This document shows positions 8,143 through 16,650 of a DNA stretch of 64,000 bases, piece after piece. Under the pieces are notes generated by a model, which was not told the origin of the DNA, ran no database searches, and saw only the letters and a program-made list of their open reading frames with translations. Every line of letters starts with the position of its first letter. Within the stretch, counting starts at the first letter, position 1. Source of the stretch: Leisingera coralii (GTDB taxonomy: Bacteria; Pseudomonadota; Alphaproteobacteria; Rhodobacterales; Rhodobacteraceae); assembly GCF_049056525.1 (NCBI RefSeq), contig NZ_JBHUPT010000004.1, positions 1-64,000 of the forward strand, read 5' to 3'. The position numbers and the translations under genes were made by a program.

Positions 8143-8811
8143 TCAAAACGCTTTTGCTGTCAGCCCCAACTGCTCCAGAATGCTGGCGTAATTCTCCACC
8201 CCTTGCGCGCCGGTCACCAAGTGGCGGCCATTGAACACCATGGCAGGCACGCCGCGGATGCCTTGCTGCATCCAGAACGCCTCGCGCTGGCGCACGTTGT
8301 CCGCGTGTTTGCCGCTCTCCAGGGCCGCACGCGCACCGGCGCCGTCCAGGCCGAGGCTTTCGGCGGTTTCCACCAGCACCTCCGGATCCGAGACATTCTT
8401 GCCATCGGTGAAGTAAGCGCTCAGCAGCGCCTGTTTCATTTCGTGGCCCTTGCCGTGCTCTTCGGCCCATTCGATCAGCTGATGCGCCTGAAAGGTGTTG
8501 TAGATCCGCATGCCGTCAAAGAAGCGGAAGGTGAACCCCAGCGCTTCGCCAATTTCTGTCAGCTGCGCCCGCACTTGGGCCGACTGCTCCGCCGTGCTGC
8601 CGTATTTCGCGGCCAGATGCTCGCGCAGGTCCTCGCCTTCGGGCGCCATATCCGGGTTCAGCTCAAACGGCTGCCAGTGGATGTCCAGAGCCACCCCGGC
8701 GCGGCGGGCGGCAAAGGCCAGCTGGTTGTAGCCCACGGCGCACCAGGGGCAGACCACGTCGGAGATGATGTCGACCCGCAGGGCGGGGCGGTTTGAGCTG
8801 TCTGCCATCAT
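8143..8811 (-). CDS. DsbA-family (FrnE-like) oxidoreductase
   Basis: Protein of 222 aa with a thioredoxin fold and DsbA-type helical insert. The CPWC active site is at residues 21-24 in SDVVCPWC, and the cis-Pro region reads GIRGVPAMVFNG. No signal peptide is present, so it is cytoplasmic as expected of the FrnE/2-hydroxychromene-2-carboxylate isomerase branch. AAAGGA lies just before two adjacent ATGs (8811 and 8808); either could be used. It is convergent with the aminotransferase gene. Confidence 0.85.
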   Translation of the reverse strand: MMADSSNRPALRVDIISDVVCPWCAVGYNQLAFAARRAGVALDIHWQPFELNPDMAPEGEDLREHLAAKYGSTAEQSAQVRAQLTEIGEALGFTFRFFDGMRIYNTFQAHQLIEWAEEHGKGHEMKQALLSAYFTDGKNVSDPEVLVETAESLGLDGAGARAALESGKHADNVRQREAFWMQQGIRGVPAMVFNGRHLVTGAQGVENYASILEQLGLTAKAF

Positions 8812-9152
8812 GCAGGTCCTTTGATTTCCAGTATGTTGCAGGGGACATGGGGGCTGCTGGGGTGGAAAGCAACCGTGCCCCTGGCCTCAAGCAGGCTGAC
8901 GCAGGGGGACGGCAAATTGCACACAGGCAACTGGATGAAAGAATTGCGCCGCAGAATGCCGGGCTGCCGTGGCCTTGGGGCGTGGCAAGCACAGATTTCT
9001 GTTGACCTGTCAGGCGGCTGCGCCACAGTCGAACCACACTTGAACCGCGATACAGGTGTTCCGCCGGCACTCAGGCTTTTACGGTGTTTTTACGCACGGC
9101 TGTTCTGCAAGCCGGCCGCTGCGCCTGATTTGATCAACCGAAGGAGGCTGCC
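8812..9152. other. Gene-free divergent intergenic region
   Basis: 341 nt between the divergent DsbA-like and desulfhydrase-like genes. I see no convincing ORF, repeat or stable hairpin. A TTGACC (9003-9008) could be a -35 element for the rightward genes but a good -10 at proper spacing is not evident. Confidence 0.4.
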
Positions 9153-10184
9153 ATGCCCCGGATTGACACGCTCCTTTCTGCTTTCCCCCGTGCCAGCCTG
9201 CTGTCGCAGCCGACCCCGCTGGAACGGCTGGACTGTCTGTCGGAGGAGCTGGATCTCGACCTTTGGATCAAGCGCGACGACCTGACCGGCCTCAGTTTCG
9301 GCGGCAACAAGACCCGGCAGCTGGAGTTCTATATCGGCGCTGCGCGGGCGGCCCGGGCGGACACCATCCTGATCACCGGCGCGGTGCAGTCGAACTTTGC
9401 CCGCACCGCCGCCGCGGCGGCCGCGAAATACGGGATGCAGGCGGTGCTGCAGCGCGAGGAGCGGGTGCCGGGCATGGATCCGCTCTACTACAGTTCGGGC
9501 AACGTCTTCCTGTCGGATATCCTGGGTGCGGAGACCATGAGTTACCCGGAGGGAGAGGACGAAGCCGGCGCCGATGCCGCTTTGGAAGCGCGGGCAGAGG
9601 AGCTGCGCAAGGCAGGCCGCAGTCCCTACATCATCCCGCTGGGCCTAGGCCATCCGCCGCTGGGTGCGCTGGGCTATGTGCAGGGCGGAGCGGAGCTGGC
9701 GGCGCAGATCGGCGGTTTCGATGCCGCCGTGGTGCCTTCGGGCAGCGGGGCCACCCATGGCGGCTTTCTGACCGGTGTGCGCCTGGCCGGCATTACCGCG
9801 CCGGTCTTTGGCATCTGCGTGCGCCGCGATGCACAAGCCCAGAAGGCGCGGCTGGAGCAGGTGACCGCAGAGCTGGCCAATCTGATGAACATCCCGCGGC
9901 CTTTTCCCGGCGGGGACATCCTCACCTGGGACGGCGCCCTGGCACCCGGTTATGGCCGAGCAGGACGCGGGACACGCAACGCTTTGCAGCGCATGGCCGC
10001 TGCCGAAGCCATCCTCCTGGACCCGGTCTACTCCGCCAAGACTTTTGCCGGGCTGCTGGGGCTGCTGGAGGAGGGCGCCATCCGCAAGGGGCAGAAAGTG
10101 CTGCTGCTGCACACCGGCGGGCTGCCCGCGCTGTTTGCCTATCAGAACGCGCTTGGCTTCGGCAGCGGCGGGGCCGCGCGATGA
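9153..10184 (+). CDS. D-cysteine desulfhydrase / cysteate sulfo-lyase-like enzyme
   Basis: Fold-type II PLP enzyme of 343 aa in the ACC deaminase/D-cysteine desulfhydrase family. The PLP lysine is Lys53 in FGGNKTRQLEF, with the substrate-site AVQSNFART segment and a phosphate-cradle PSGSGATHGG. Members include D-cysteine desulfhydrase (DcyD) and L-cysteate sulfo-lyase (CuyA), which roseobacters use on cysteate; sequence alone does not separate them. Strong AAGGAGG site before ATG 9153. Its stop overlaps the PfkB kinase start by 4 nt (ATGA). Confidence 0.75.
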   Translation: MPRIDTLLSAFPRASLLSQPTPLERLDCLSEELDLDLWIKRDDLTGLSFGGNKTRQLEFYIGAARAARADTILITGAVQSNFARTAAAAAAKYGMQAVLQREERVPGMDPLYYSSGNVFLSDILGAETMSYPEGEDEAGADAALEARAEELRKAGRSPYIIPLGLGHPPLGALGYVQGGAELAAQIGGFDAAVVPSGSGATHGGFLTGVRLAGITAPVFGICVRRDAQAQKARLEQVTAELANLMNIPRPFPGGDILTWDGALAPGYGRAGRGTRNALQRMAAAEAILLDPVYSAKTFAGLLGLLEEGAIRKGQKVLLLHTGGLPALFAYQNALGFGSGGAAR

Positions 10185-11110
10185 TCCTCTGCTGCGGCGA
10201 GGCGCTGATCGACATGATCCCCGGCAAGACCTCTGCCGGGCAGACGGCATATGTCCCGCATGGCGGCGGCGCGTCGTTCAACACCGCACTGGCGCTGGGC
10301 CGTCTCGGGGGGCGGGCAGGGCTGTTCACCGGGCTGTCCACGGATGTGTTCGGGCAGCAGCTGTCGCAGGCCCTGGCGGAGGCCGGGGTGGATAGCTCCC
10401 TGGCTGTGATCAGCCCGCGGCCCTGCACCCTGGCCTTTGTCCACCTGACGGACGGGAACGCTAGCTACAGTTTCTATGATACCGGCTCCGCCGGATCCTC
10501 ACTCATACCACAGGACCTGCCGGAGTTGCCGGACAGCGTGGAAGCGCTGCTGCTTGGCGGCATCAGCCTGTGCAACCCGCCCGCGGCAGACACCTACCTG
10601 GCGCTGGCTCAGCGTGAGGCAGGCCGCCGCCCCTTGATGCTGGACCCGAATGTGCGCGCGGGATTTGCTAGGGATGAGGCGGCCTACCGTGCGCGGCTGG
10701 AGAAAATGGTTGCGCTGGCGGATATCGTGAAGGTCTCGGAAGAGGACCTTTCCTGGCTCTGTCCCCGCGGGGACACGGGCGCGAAACTGCGCAGCCTGTT
10801 CGCCGCTGGGCCCAAACTGGTGCTGCTGACCCTCGGCGCACGGGGGGCTGAGGCCCATCTGCCGGACGGACGGATTATGACGGCAGATGCCGTGCCCGTC
10901 GCGGTCGCTGACACGGTCGGGGCAGGCGATACGTTCAATGCGGGCTTTCTGGCCAAGGCGCAGGAGCGGGGTCTGCTGAGAGCTGCTGCGGCAGGCGAAA
11001 TTACCGGGGAGGATCTGCGGGTGTGCCTGCAATTTGCCGTGAGGGCGGCGGCGGTCTCGGTTTCGCGTGCCGGAGCAAATCCGCCGTGGCGGGCGGAAAT
11101 ACCAGAATGA
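10181..11110 (+). CDS. PfkB-family sugar kinase (fructokinase-like)
   Basis: Ribokinase-fold kinase of 309 aa. It opens with the family start CCGEALIDMIP, contains the first signature GGGASFNTALALGRLGG, and the catalytic signature TVGAGDTFNAGF near residue 246 with the base Asp. Such proteins phosphorylate fructose, 2-keto-3-deoxygluconate or similar sugars; the N-terminus looks most like fructokinases. Start codon overlaps the stop of the upstream lyase (ATGA), and the end is convergent with eda. Proximity to zwf-edd-eda fits feeding of Entner-Doudoroff glycolysis, but that is inference. Confidence 0.8.
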   Translation: MILCCGEALIDMIPGKTSAGQTAYVPHGGGASFNTALALGRLGGRAGLFTGLSTDVFGQQLSQALAEAGVDSSLAVISPRPCTLAFVHLTDGNASYSFYDTGSAGSSLIPQDLPELPDSVEALLLGGISLCNPPAADTYLALAQREAGRRPLMLDPNVRAGFARDEAAYRARLEKMVALADIVKVSEEDLSWLCPRGDTGAKLRSLFAAGPKLVLLTLGARGAEAHLPDGRIMTADAVPVAVADTVGAGDTFNAGFLAKAQERGLLRAAAAGEITGEDLRVCLQFAVRAAAVSVSRAGANPPWRAEIPE

Positions 11111-11122
11111 TTTTGCGGTAGC

Positions 11123-11773
11123 TTAACCTTTTCCAAGCCGGCTGGCGTCGCGCGCCAGTGCTTCGATGGCGCTCCAGTTGCCGGCCCTGACCAGATCCGT
11201 GGGGGCCACCCAGCTGCCGCCGGCGCAGACCACATTGGGCAGGCTCAGGTAGGTTTCGGCATTGGCGGGGCTGATGCCGCCGGTGGGGCAGAAGGAGATC
11301 TGCGGCAGCGGCGCGCCAATGGACTTCAACGCCGGAGCGCCGCCGGAGGCTTCGGCCGGAAAGAACTTGAGCATTCCATAGCCGCGGGCCAGCAGGCGCA
11401 TTGCCTCGGTCGCGGTGGCGGCGCCGGGCAAGAGCGGCAGGCCGATGGATTCACAGGCATCCAGAAGATAGTCCGTGGCGCCGGGGGAGACACCGAACTG
11501 GGCGCCGGCCTCCTTGGCGGCTTCGGCGTCCTTGGGGGTTATCAGCGTCCCGGCCCCCACCACACCGCCCTTCACCTGTGCCATCTCGCGGATCACGTCC
11601 AGCGCGGCACCGGTGCGCAGAGTGACCTCCAGCGCAGGCAGGCCACCGGCAACCAGCGCTTCGGCCAGGGGGCGGGCGTGGGCCGCGTCCTCCACCACCA
11701 GCACCGGCATCACCGGCGCCAGGGCGCAAATCTCGCAGGTGCGCAGGCTGGCGTCCTGAGGGGTTATCCGCAT
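11123..11773 (-). CDS. eda: KDPG aldolase
   Basis: 2-Dehydro-3-deoxy-phosphogluconate aldolase, 216 aa, splits KDPG to pyruvate and glyceraldehyde 3-phosphate. Class I aldolase features are present: the general base Glu in LEVTLRTG and the Schiff-base Lys in MLKFFPAEA near residue 136, plus a CPTGGI phosphate loop. GGAG lies 8 nt before the start. It begins 3 nt after the edd stop and is the last gene of zwf-edd-eda. Confidence 0.95.
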   Translation of the reverse strand: MRITPQDASLRTCEICALAPVMPVLVVEDAAHARPLAEALVAGGLPALEVTLRTGAALDVIREMAQVKGGVVGAGTLITPKDAEAAKEAGAQFGVSPGATDYLLDACESIGLPLLPGAATATEAMRLLARGYGMLKFFPAEASGGAPALKSIGAPLPQISFCPTGGISPANAETYLSLPNVVCAGGSWVAPTDLVRAGNWSAIEALARDASRLGKG

Positions 11774-11776
11774 GGT

Positions 11777-13585
11777 TTACACTCCAAACACGCTGGCGCC
11801 TTCGTCGGCCGAAGCAACCGAGCGGCGGAACAGGGAAAACAGCTCACGGCCGGTGCCGTGCTGATAGGCGCTGAGATCGGCGGTGGCGGGTTCGCGCTCC
11901 ACCGCGCCTTCGGTGAGGACTTCCAGCGTGCCCTTCACCGCATCCAGCCGCAGCAGGTCGCCGTCCCGGATCCGGGAGATCGGCCCGCCATCCAGAGCCT
12001 CTGGCACCACGTGGATCGCGGCTGGCACTTTGCCGGATGCGCCAGACATCCGTCCGTCGGTGACCAGCGCCACCTTCTGGCCGCGGCCCTGCATGATGCC
12101 GAGGAAAGGGGTGAGGCTGTGCAGTTCGGGCATGCCGTTGGCCTTCGGGCCCTGGAAGCGCACCACCACGATCACGTCGCCGGTCAGCTCGCCCACCTTG
12201 AAGGCCGCCTTGGCCTCTTCCTGGTCGTGGAAGACGCGGGCGGGGGCTTCGACCACATGGTGCTCCTTCGCGACCGCCGAGACCTTGATGACGGCGGTGC
12301 CCAGGTTGCCGGTCAGCCGCTTAAGCCCGCCGGTCTTCTGGAACGGCGCCTCCGCCGGGCGCAGCACCGCGTCGTTCAGGCTTTGCCCGGGGCCGGGGCG
12401 GAAGGTGAGGCCGTCCTCGGTCAGGAAGGGTTCCTGCGTGTAATGCTCCAGCCCTTCGCCCGCCACGGTCCTTGTGTCCGGGTGCAGGAGGCCTGTCTTC
12501 AGCAGCTCGCCGATCATGTAGCCGAGGCCGCCGGCCGCGTGGAAATGGTTCACGTCCGCCAGCCCGTTGGGATAGACACGGGCCAGGAGCGGCACCACGT
12601 CGGAGAGCTCTGCAAAGTCCTGCCAGTCCAGCAGGATGCCGCCCGCCCGCGCCATGGCGATCAGGTGGATCAGCAGGTTGGTCGAGCCGCCGGTGGCCAT
12701 CAGACCGACGATACCGTTGGCATAGGCCTTCTCGTCCAGCACGTCGCAGACCGGGGTGTAATTGTTGCCAAGGGCGCTGAGCGACAGGGCGCGTTTGGCG
12801 CCCTCCACCGTCAGCGCCTCGCGCAGGGGGGTGCCGGGGTTCACGAAGGACGACCCGGGCAGGTGCAGCCCCATGAACTCCATCAGCATCTGGTTGGTAT
12901 TGGCGGTGCCGTAAAAGGTGCAGGTGCCGGGGCCGTGGTAGGCGGCCATCTCGGCCTTGAGCAGCTCCTCGCGGCTGATCTCGCCAGCGGCGAATTTCTG
13001 GCGGATATGAGCCTTTTCGTCATTGGACAAGCCGCTGGTCATCGGGCCTGCGGGCAGGAACACTGCCGGGATATGGCCAAAGGCCTGCGCCCCGATCACC
13101 AGTCCCGGCACGATCTTGTCGCAGACGCCGAGGAACACGGCCGCGTCGAAGACGTTGTGGCTGAGCGCGACGCCGGTAGCCAGGGCGATGGTGTCGCGGG
13201 AAAACAGGCTGAGCTCCATGCCGGCCTCGCCCTGGGTGACGCCGTCGCACATCGCGGGCACGCCGCCAGCCACCTGCGCGGTGCCGCCTGTCCTGCGCAC
13301 TGCATTTCGGATCAGTGCGGGATAGGTCTCAAACGGCTGATGCGCCGACAGCATGTCGTTGTAAGCGGTGACGATGCCGAGGTGGCCCTGGCTGCCTGCG
13401 GCCAGCTCCTGCTGGTCGGGCCCGGTGGCCGCATAGGCATGGGCCTGGCCGGAACAGGACAGATGCGCCCGCGCTGGCCCCTTGCCGCGGGCAGCGCGCA
13501 TCCGTTCCAGATAGGCGGCGCGGGTGGTCTCGCTGCGGGCGATGATGCGGTCGGTGACGGCGGCCAGTGTGGAATTCAAGCTCAT
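11777..13585 (-). CDS. edd: 6-Phosphogluconate dehydratase
   Basis: Entner-Doudoroff dehydratase, 602 aa, converting 6-phosphogluconate to KDPG. It has the IlvD/Edd architecture with Fe-S cysteines (MCDGVTQGE, and a GVCDKIVPG segment) and the C-terminal swivel domain containing LVTDGRMSGASG. The ATG at 13585 matches the usual length; an in-frame TTG at 13603 is also open. It lies between zwf and eda in a single minus-strand operon. Confidence 0.95.
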   Translation of the reverse strand: MSLNSTLAAVTDRIIARSETTRAAYLERMRAARGKGPARAHLSCSGQAHAYAATGPDQQELAAGSQGHLGIVTAYNDMLSAHQPFETYPALIRNAVRRTGGTAQVAGGVPAMCDGVTQGEAGMELSLFSRDTIALATGVALSHNVFDAAVFLGVCDKIVPGLVIGAQAFGHIPAVFLPAGPMTSGLSNDEKAHIRQKFAAGEISREELLKAEMAAYHGPGTCTFYGTANTNQMLMEFMGLHLPGSSFVNPGTPLREALTVEGAKRALSLSALGNNYTPVCDVLDEKAYANGIVGLMATGGSTNLLIHLIAMARAGGILLDWQDFAELSDVVPLLARVYPNGLADVNHFHAAGGLGYMIGELLKTGLLHPDTRTVAGEGLEHYTQEPFLTEDGLTFRPGPGQSLNDAVLRPAEAPFQKTGGLKRLTGNLGTAVIKVSAVAKEHHVVEAPARVFHDQEEAKAAFKVGELTGDVIVVVRFQGPKANGMPELHSLTPFLGIMQGRGQKVALVTDGRMSGASGKVPAAIHVVPEALDGGPISRIRDGDLLRLDAVKGTLEVLTEGAVEREPATADLSAYQHGTGRELFSLFRRSVASADEGASVFGV

Positions 13586-13633
13586 GGGAGGCCTTTGTAG
13601 CAAACTGCGGGGGCAAAGGGGAGGGCGGCGGTC

Positions 13634-15094
13634 TTAGGCTCCGATACCGCGCCAGCGGCGGCCGTCGCGGTGGATCAGCAAAAGCGAGTCGTCGGGGCCG
13701 GCGCTGCCGCTGTCGTAGGGCTGCGGGGCGTCGCCGGTGTCTTCCCAGCCGGCAATGGTCGGATCGGCCCAGGCCCAGGCGGCCTCGACCTCGTCGCCGC
13801 GCATGAACAGGGTCTGGTTGCCGCGGATCACATCCATGATCAGCCGCTCGTAGGCGTCCTGAGGGCGGCCGGACTCCGGCAGCTCATCGGCGAAGGTCAT
13901 GTCCAGGTTGGCGCCGGTGAGGCGCATGCCGCCGGGGCCGGGGTCCTTGATGGTGGTTTTCAGGGTGATGCCTTCGTCGGGCTGAAGCCGGATCACCAGC
14001 ACGTTGCCGTGCACCGGGCCGGAGCCTTCGAAGATGTTGTGCGGCGGGTCGCGGAAATAGACCGCGATCTCGCTCACCCGGTCGCGCAGGCATTTCCCGG
14101 TGCGCAGGTAGAACGGCGTGCCGGCCCAGCGCCAGTTCGCCACTTCGACCTTGAGCGCGATATAGCTTTCGGTGCGGCTGGCGGGGTTGCCCGCGTGATC
14201 GCGGTAGCTGCTGCCCGCCTTGCCGCCGTTGCGGCCGCGGTACTGGCCGCGGGCGATGCTGGATTGCGGCACCGGGCGCAGCGCCTCGATCACCTTGACC
14301 TTCTCGTCGCGCACCGCATTGGGGGCGAAATGGGCCGGCGGCTCCATCGCGGTCAGGCAGAGGAGCTGCATCAGGTGATTCTGCACCATGTCCCGCATGG
14401 CGCCGGATTTGTCGTAGTATTCCTCGCGCCCCTCGATGCCGATGCTTTCGGCGACGGTGATCTGCACGTGGTCGATATGGGAGGAGTTCCACAACGGCTC
14501 GAACAGCGAATTGGCAAAGCGCAGCGCCATCAGGTTCTGCACCGTTTCCTTGCCCAGGTAATGGTCGATCCGGTAGATCTGCTGTTCCTCGAAGTGCTCC
14601 CGCAGCGCCGCGTTCAGCGCTTGGGCCGAGGCGAGGTCATGGCCAAAAGGCTTCTCCAGCACGATGCGGCTTTGGGGCGTGGCGATGCCGGTTTCGCTGA
14701 GACGCCGGGCAATATCGGTAAACAGGCCGGGGCCCACCGAGAGATAGAACGCACGGACCGCATCGTCGCGCAGTTTCCCGTGAATCACGTCCCAGCCGCT
14801 CTCGCCGCGGGCATCCACCGCGGCATAGTCCAGGAGTGCGGTGAAACCGGCGATTTCCTCGGCTGTGGTCTCCACATCCTGGCCGAAATCGCGGATGGCT
14901 TCGGCGGTCTGGCTGCGGAACTCTTCCGCGCTCAGCTCGCTGCGCGAGCTGCCGATGATCCGGCATTCAGTGTTGAACTGGCCGATCTGGAACCGGTGGA
15001 ACAGGGCCGGCAGGATCTTGCGGCGGGCCAGGTCGCCGGTCGCGCCAAACAGCACGAGGTCAAAGGGCTGGACGGGGATGACGCGGGAAACCAT
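13634..15094 (-). CDS. zwf: Glucose-6-phosphate dehydrogenase
   Basis: NAD(P)-dependent glucose-6-phosphate dehydrogenase, 486 aa. The Rossmann motif FGATGDLARRK is at about residues 15-25 and the active-site RIDHYLGKE with the catalytic His is intact. The ATG at 15094 gives the expected length but has no good Shine-Dalgarno; ATGs further upstream (15148, 15175) are open and also weak, so the start is uncertain. It is followed directly by edd with no pgl (6-phosphogluconolactonase) gene between, which is unlike many proteobacterial zwf operons. Confidence 0.93.
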   Translation of the reverse strand: MVSRVIPVQPFDLVLFGATGDLARRKILPALFHRFQIGQFNTECRIIGSSRSELSAEEFRSQTAEAIRDFGQDVETTAEEIAGFTALLDYAAVDARGESGWDVIHGKLRDDAVRAFYLSVGPGLFTDIARRLSETGIATPQSRIVLEKPFGHDLASAQALNAALREHFEEQQIYRIDHYLGKETVQNLMALRFANSLFEPLWNSSHIDHVQITVAESIGIEGREEYYDKSGAMRDMVQNHLMQLLCLTAMEPPAHFAPNAVRDEKVKVIEALRPVPQSSIARGQYRGRNGGKAGSSYRDHAGNPASRTESYIALKVEVANWRWAGTPFYLRTGKCLRDRVSEIAVYFRDPPHNIFEGSGPVHGNVLVIRLQPDEGITLKTTIKDPGPGGMRLTGANLDMTFADELPESGRPQDAYERLIMDVIRGNQTLFMRGDEVEAAWAWADPTIAGWEDTGDAPQPYDSGSAGPDDSLLLIHRDGRRWRGIGA

Positions 15095-15209
15095 TGATTT
15101 TACATCGCTGTTCCATTGAGGCCAGGAAAGAACCCGGGGCCGGGTCATTGTGCCGCCTGAGACGGGGCAATTCAATTGCCTCAGCTGGCATGTGGCCGGT
15201 TAAAGTTGA

Positions 15210-15221
15210 GTTATCGCTAAC
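15210..15221. promoter_or_regulatory. Inverted repeat upstream of zwf, possible operator
   Basis: GTTA-TCGC-TAAC, an inverted repeat with a 4-nt centre, lies about 116 nt upstream of the zwf start in an AT-rich patch (TTATCGCTAACATATTG). It could be the operator of a sugar regulator; no such regulator gene is adjacent, so this is only suggested by symmetry. Confidence 0.3.
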
Positions 15222-15325
15222 ATATTGTCCTGCGGCATTCCATCAGGAAATTGCCCGCTGAACCCAGCTCTGGATACACAGGCTGATATGCGCGGAGAGA
15301 ACCGGACGCCGTAACAAGGAGAGGC

Positions 15326-15428
15326 CCGTTTCCCGGCGCGGGAAACGGCTTGGAAAACACGTGTTTTCCGGGCCGGAATTCGCGCCGAATTCCGGCGTCC
15401 AGTCTGCGGGGCGCTTTCGCCGGACTGG
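15326..15428. repeat. Array of four consecutive hairpins
   Basis: Four inverted repeats lie head to tail: 15326-15348 (10-bp perfect stem, CCGTTTCCCG-gcg-CGGGAAACGG), 15352-15369 (18-bp perfect palindrome, GGAAAACACGTGTTTTCC), 15372-15396 (10-bp perfect stem GCCGGAATTC with a 5-nt loop) and 15399-15428 (CCAGTC/GACTGG outer stem enclosing GGCG-cttt-CGCC). They lie in the 416-nt gap between divergent zwf and the CoA-transferase gene, where a terminator is not expected. No protein-coding signal is convincing here. Function unknown; REP-like or mRNA-leader structure is possible. Confidence 0.75.
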
Positions 15429-15510
15429 GATTTGATCAAACATTGCAGGATAGCGGTGCAGCCGCTAAGCATGCTAGCGAAGACGACGGCACCAATAGGG
15501 AGGAGTGCCC

Positions 15511-16614
15511 ATGACCCCGCTTGCAGGCCTCAAGGTGGTTGAACTTGCCCGCATTCTTGCCGGGCCCTGGATCGGCCAGTCGCTGGCGGATCTGGGCGCC
15601 GATGTGGTGAAGGTGGAAAGCCCGGACGGTGACGATACCCGCAAATGGGGGCCGCCGTTCATCGAGCGCGATGGCGACCGGACGGCCGCCTATTACTATG
15701 CGGCCAACCGCGGCAAGGGCTGTGTGACCGCCGACTTCCGCACCGAGGAAGGCAAGCAGGCGGTAATCGAGTTAATCAAGGACGCCGACATCCTGATCGA
15801 GAACTTCAAGGTCGGCGGACTGAAGAAATACGGGCTGGACTATGAAAGCCTCAGCCAAGTCAATCCGCGGCTGATCTACTGCTCCGTGACCGGCTTTGGC
15901 CAGGACGGGCCTTATGCCAAGCGGGCGGGGTATGACTTCCTGCTGCAGGGCATGTCCGGGCTGATGTCGATCACCGGCGCGCAGGACGGCCAGCCGCAGA
16001 AGGTCGGTGTGGCGATTACCGATATTGTCACCGGGCTTTACGGCACGATCGGCATTCTGGCGGCGGTAGAGCAGCGCCACCGGACGGGACGCGGCCAGCA
16101 TCTGGACATGTCGCTGCTGGATTGCGCAACGGCCCTGCTGGCGAACCAGGCGATGAACTATCTGGCGACCGGCGACAGCCCCACGCGGCTGGGCAACGAC
16201 CACCCGAACATCGCACCCTACCAGGTGATGGCGGTGAAGGATGGCCACGTGATCCTGGCGGTGGGCAACGACGGGCAGTTCCAGCGGCTGTGCGATGTGC
16301 TGGGGCTGGCGGAGGCCAAGGCGGACGACCGCTTCCAGACCAACCAGCTGCGGGTCGCCAACCGCAAGGCGCTGACGGCGATCCTGGAGGAGATGCTGGC
16401 GGAGTGGACGCAAGCGGACCTGCTGGCGGCGCTGGAAGCGGCGACAGTGCCGGCCGGTCCGATCAACACCATTGGCCAGGCCTTCGAAGATCCGCAGATC
16501 AAGCACCGCGGGATGCAGATCGCGCCGGAAGGGGTGCCGGGAGTGCGGGGGCCGTGGAAATTCTCGGACGCGGAGCTGGCGCTGGAGAAATCGGCGCCGA
16601 AGCTGCCGATGTAA
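15511..16614 (+). CDS. Class III (CaiB/BaiF) CoA-transferase
   Basis: Formyl-CoA transferase-type enzyme of 367 aa that moves CoA between acyl groups through an aspartyl-CoA intermediate. It begins with the family block LAGLKVVELARILAGPW, carries the catalytic Asp near residue 199 in HLDMSLLDC, and has the late GPINTIGQ block. ATG 15511 has GGGAGGAG upstream; the GTG two codons before is less well placed. Substrates are not deducible; neighbours (a regulator and a CocE-type hydrolase) do not decide it. Confidence 0.85.
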   Translation: MTPLAGLKVVELARILAGPWIGQSLADLGADVVKVESPDGDDTRKWGPPFIERDGDRTAAYYYAANRGKGCVTADFRTEEGKQAVIELIKDADILIENFKVGGLKKYGLDYESLSQVNPRLIYCSVTGFGQDGPYAKRAGYDFLLQGMSGLMSITGAQDGQPQKVGVAITDIVTGLYGTIGILAAVEQRHRTGRGQHLDMSLLDCATALLANQAMNYLATGDSPTRLGNDHPNIAPYQVMAVKDGHVILAVGNDGQFQRLCDVLGLAEAKADDRFQTNQLRVANRKALTAILEEMLAEWTQADLLAALEAATVPAGPINTIGQAFEDPQIKHRGMQIAPEGVPGVRGPWKFSDAELALEKSAPKLPM

Positions 16615-16650
16615 GGCGCAGCCTGGCGCGCAGCCTGGCGTGCATCTGCC

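Noticed and set aside
8821..9285. 154-codon ORF in the gap before the desulfhydrase-like gene
   Set aside because: It runs out of frame into the real gene, lacks a ribosome site and has non-coding composition.
9263..11110. 615-codon frame that would fuse a leader to the PfkB kinase
   Set aside because: The first 306 codons are an out-of-frame reading of the desulfhydrase-like gene; the kinase starts at 10181.
15200..15472. 90-codon minus-strand ORF over the hairpin array
   Set aside because: It is dominated by the inverted repeats, has no ribosome site and resembles no protein.
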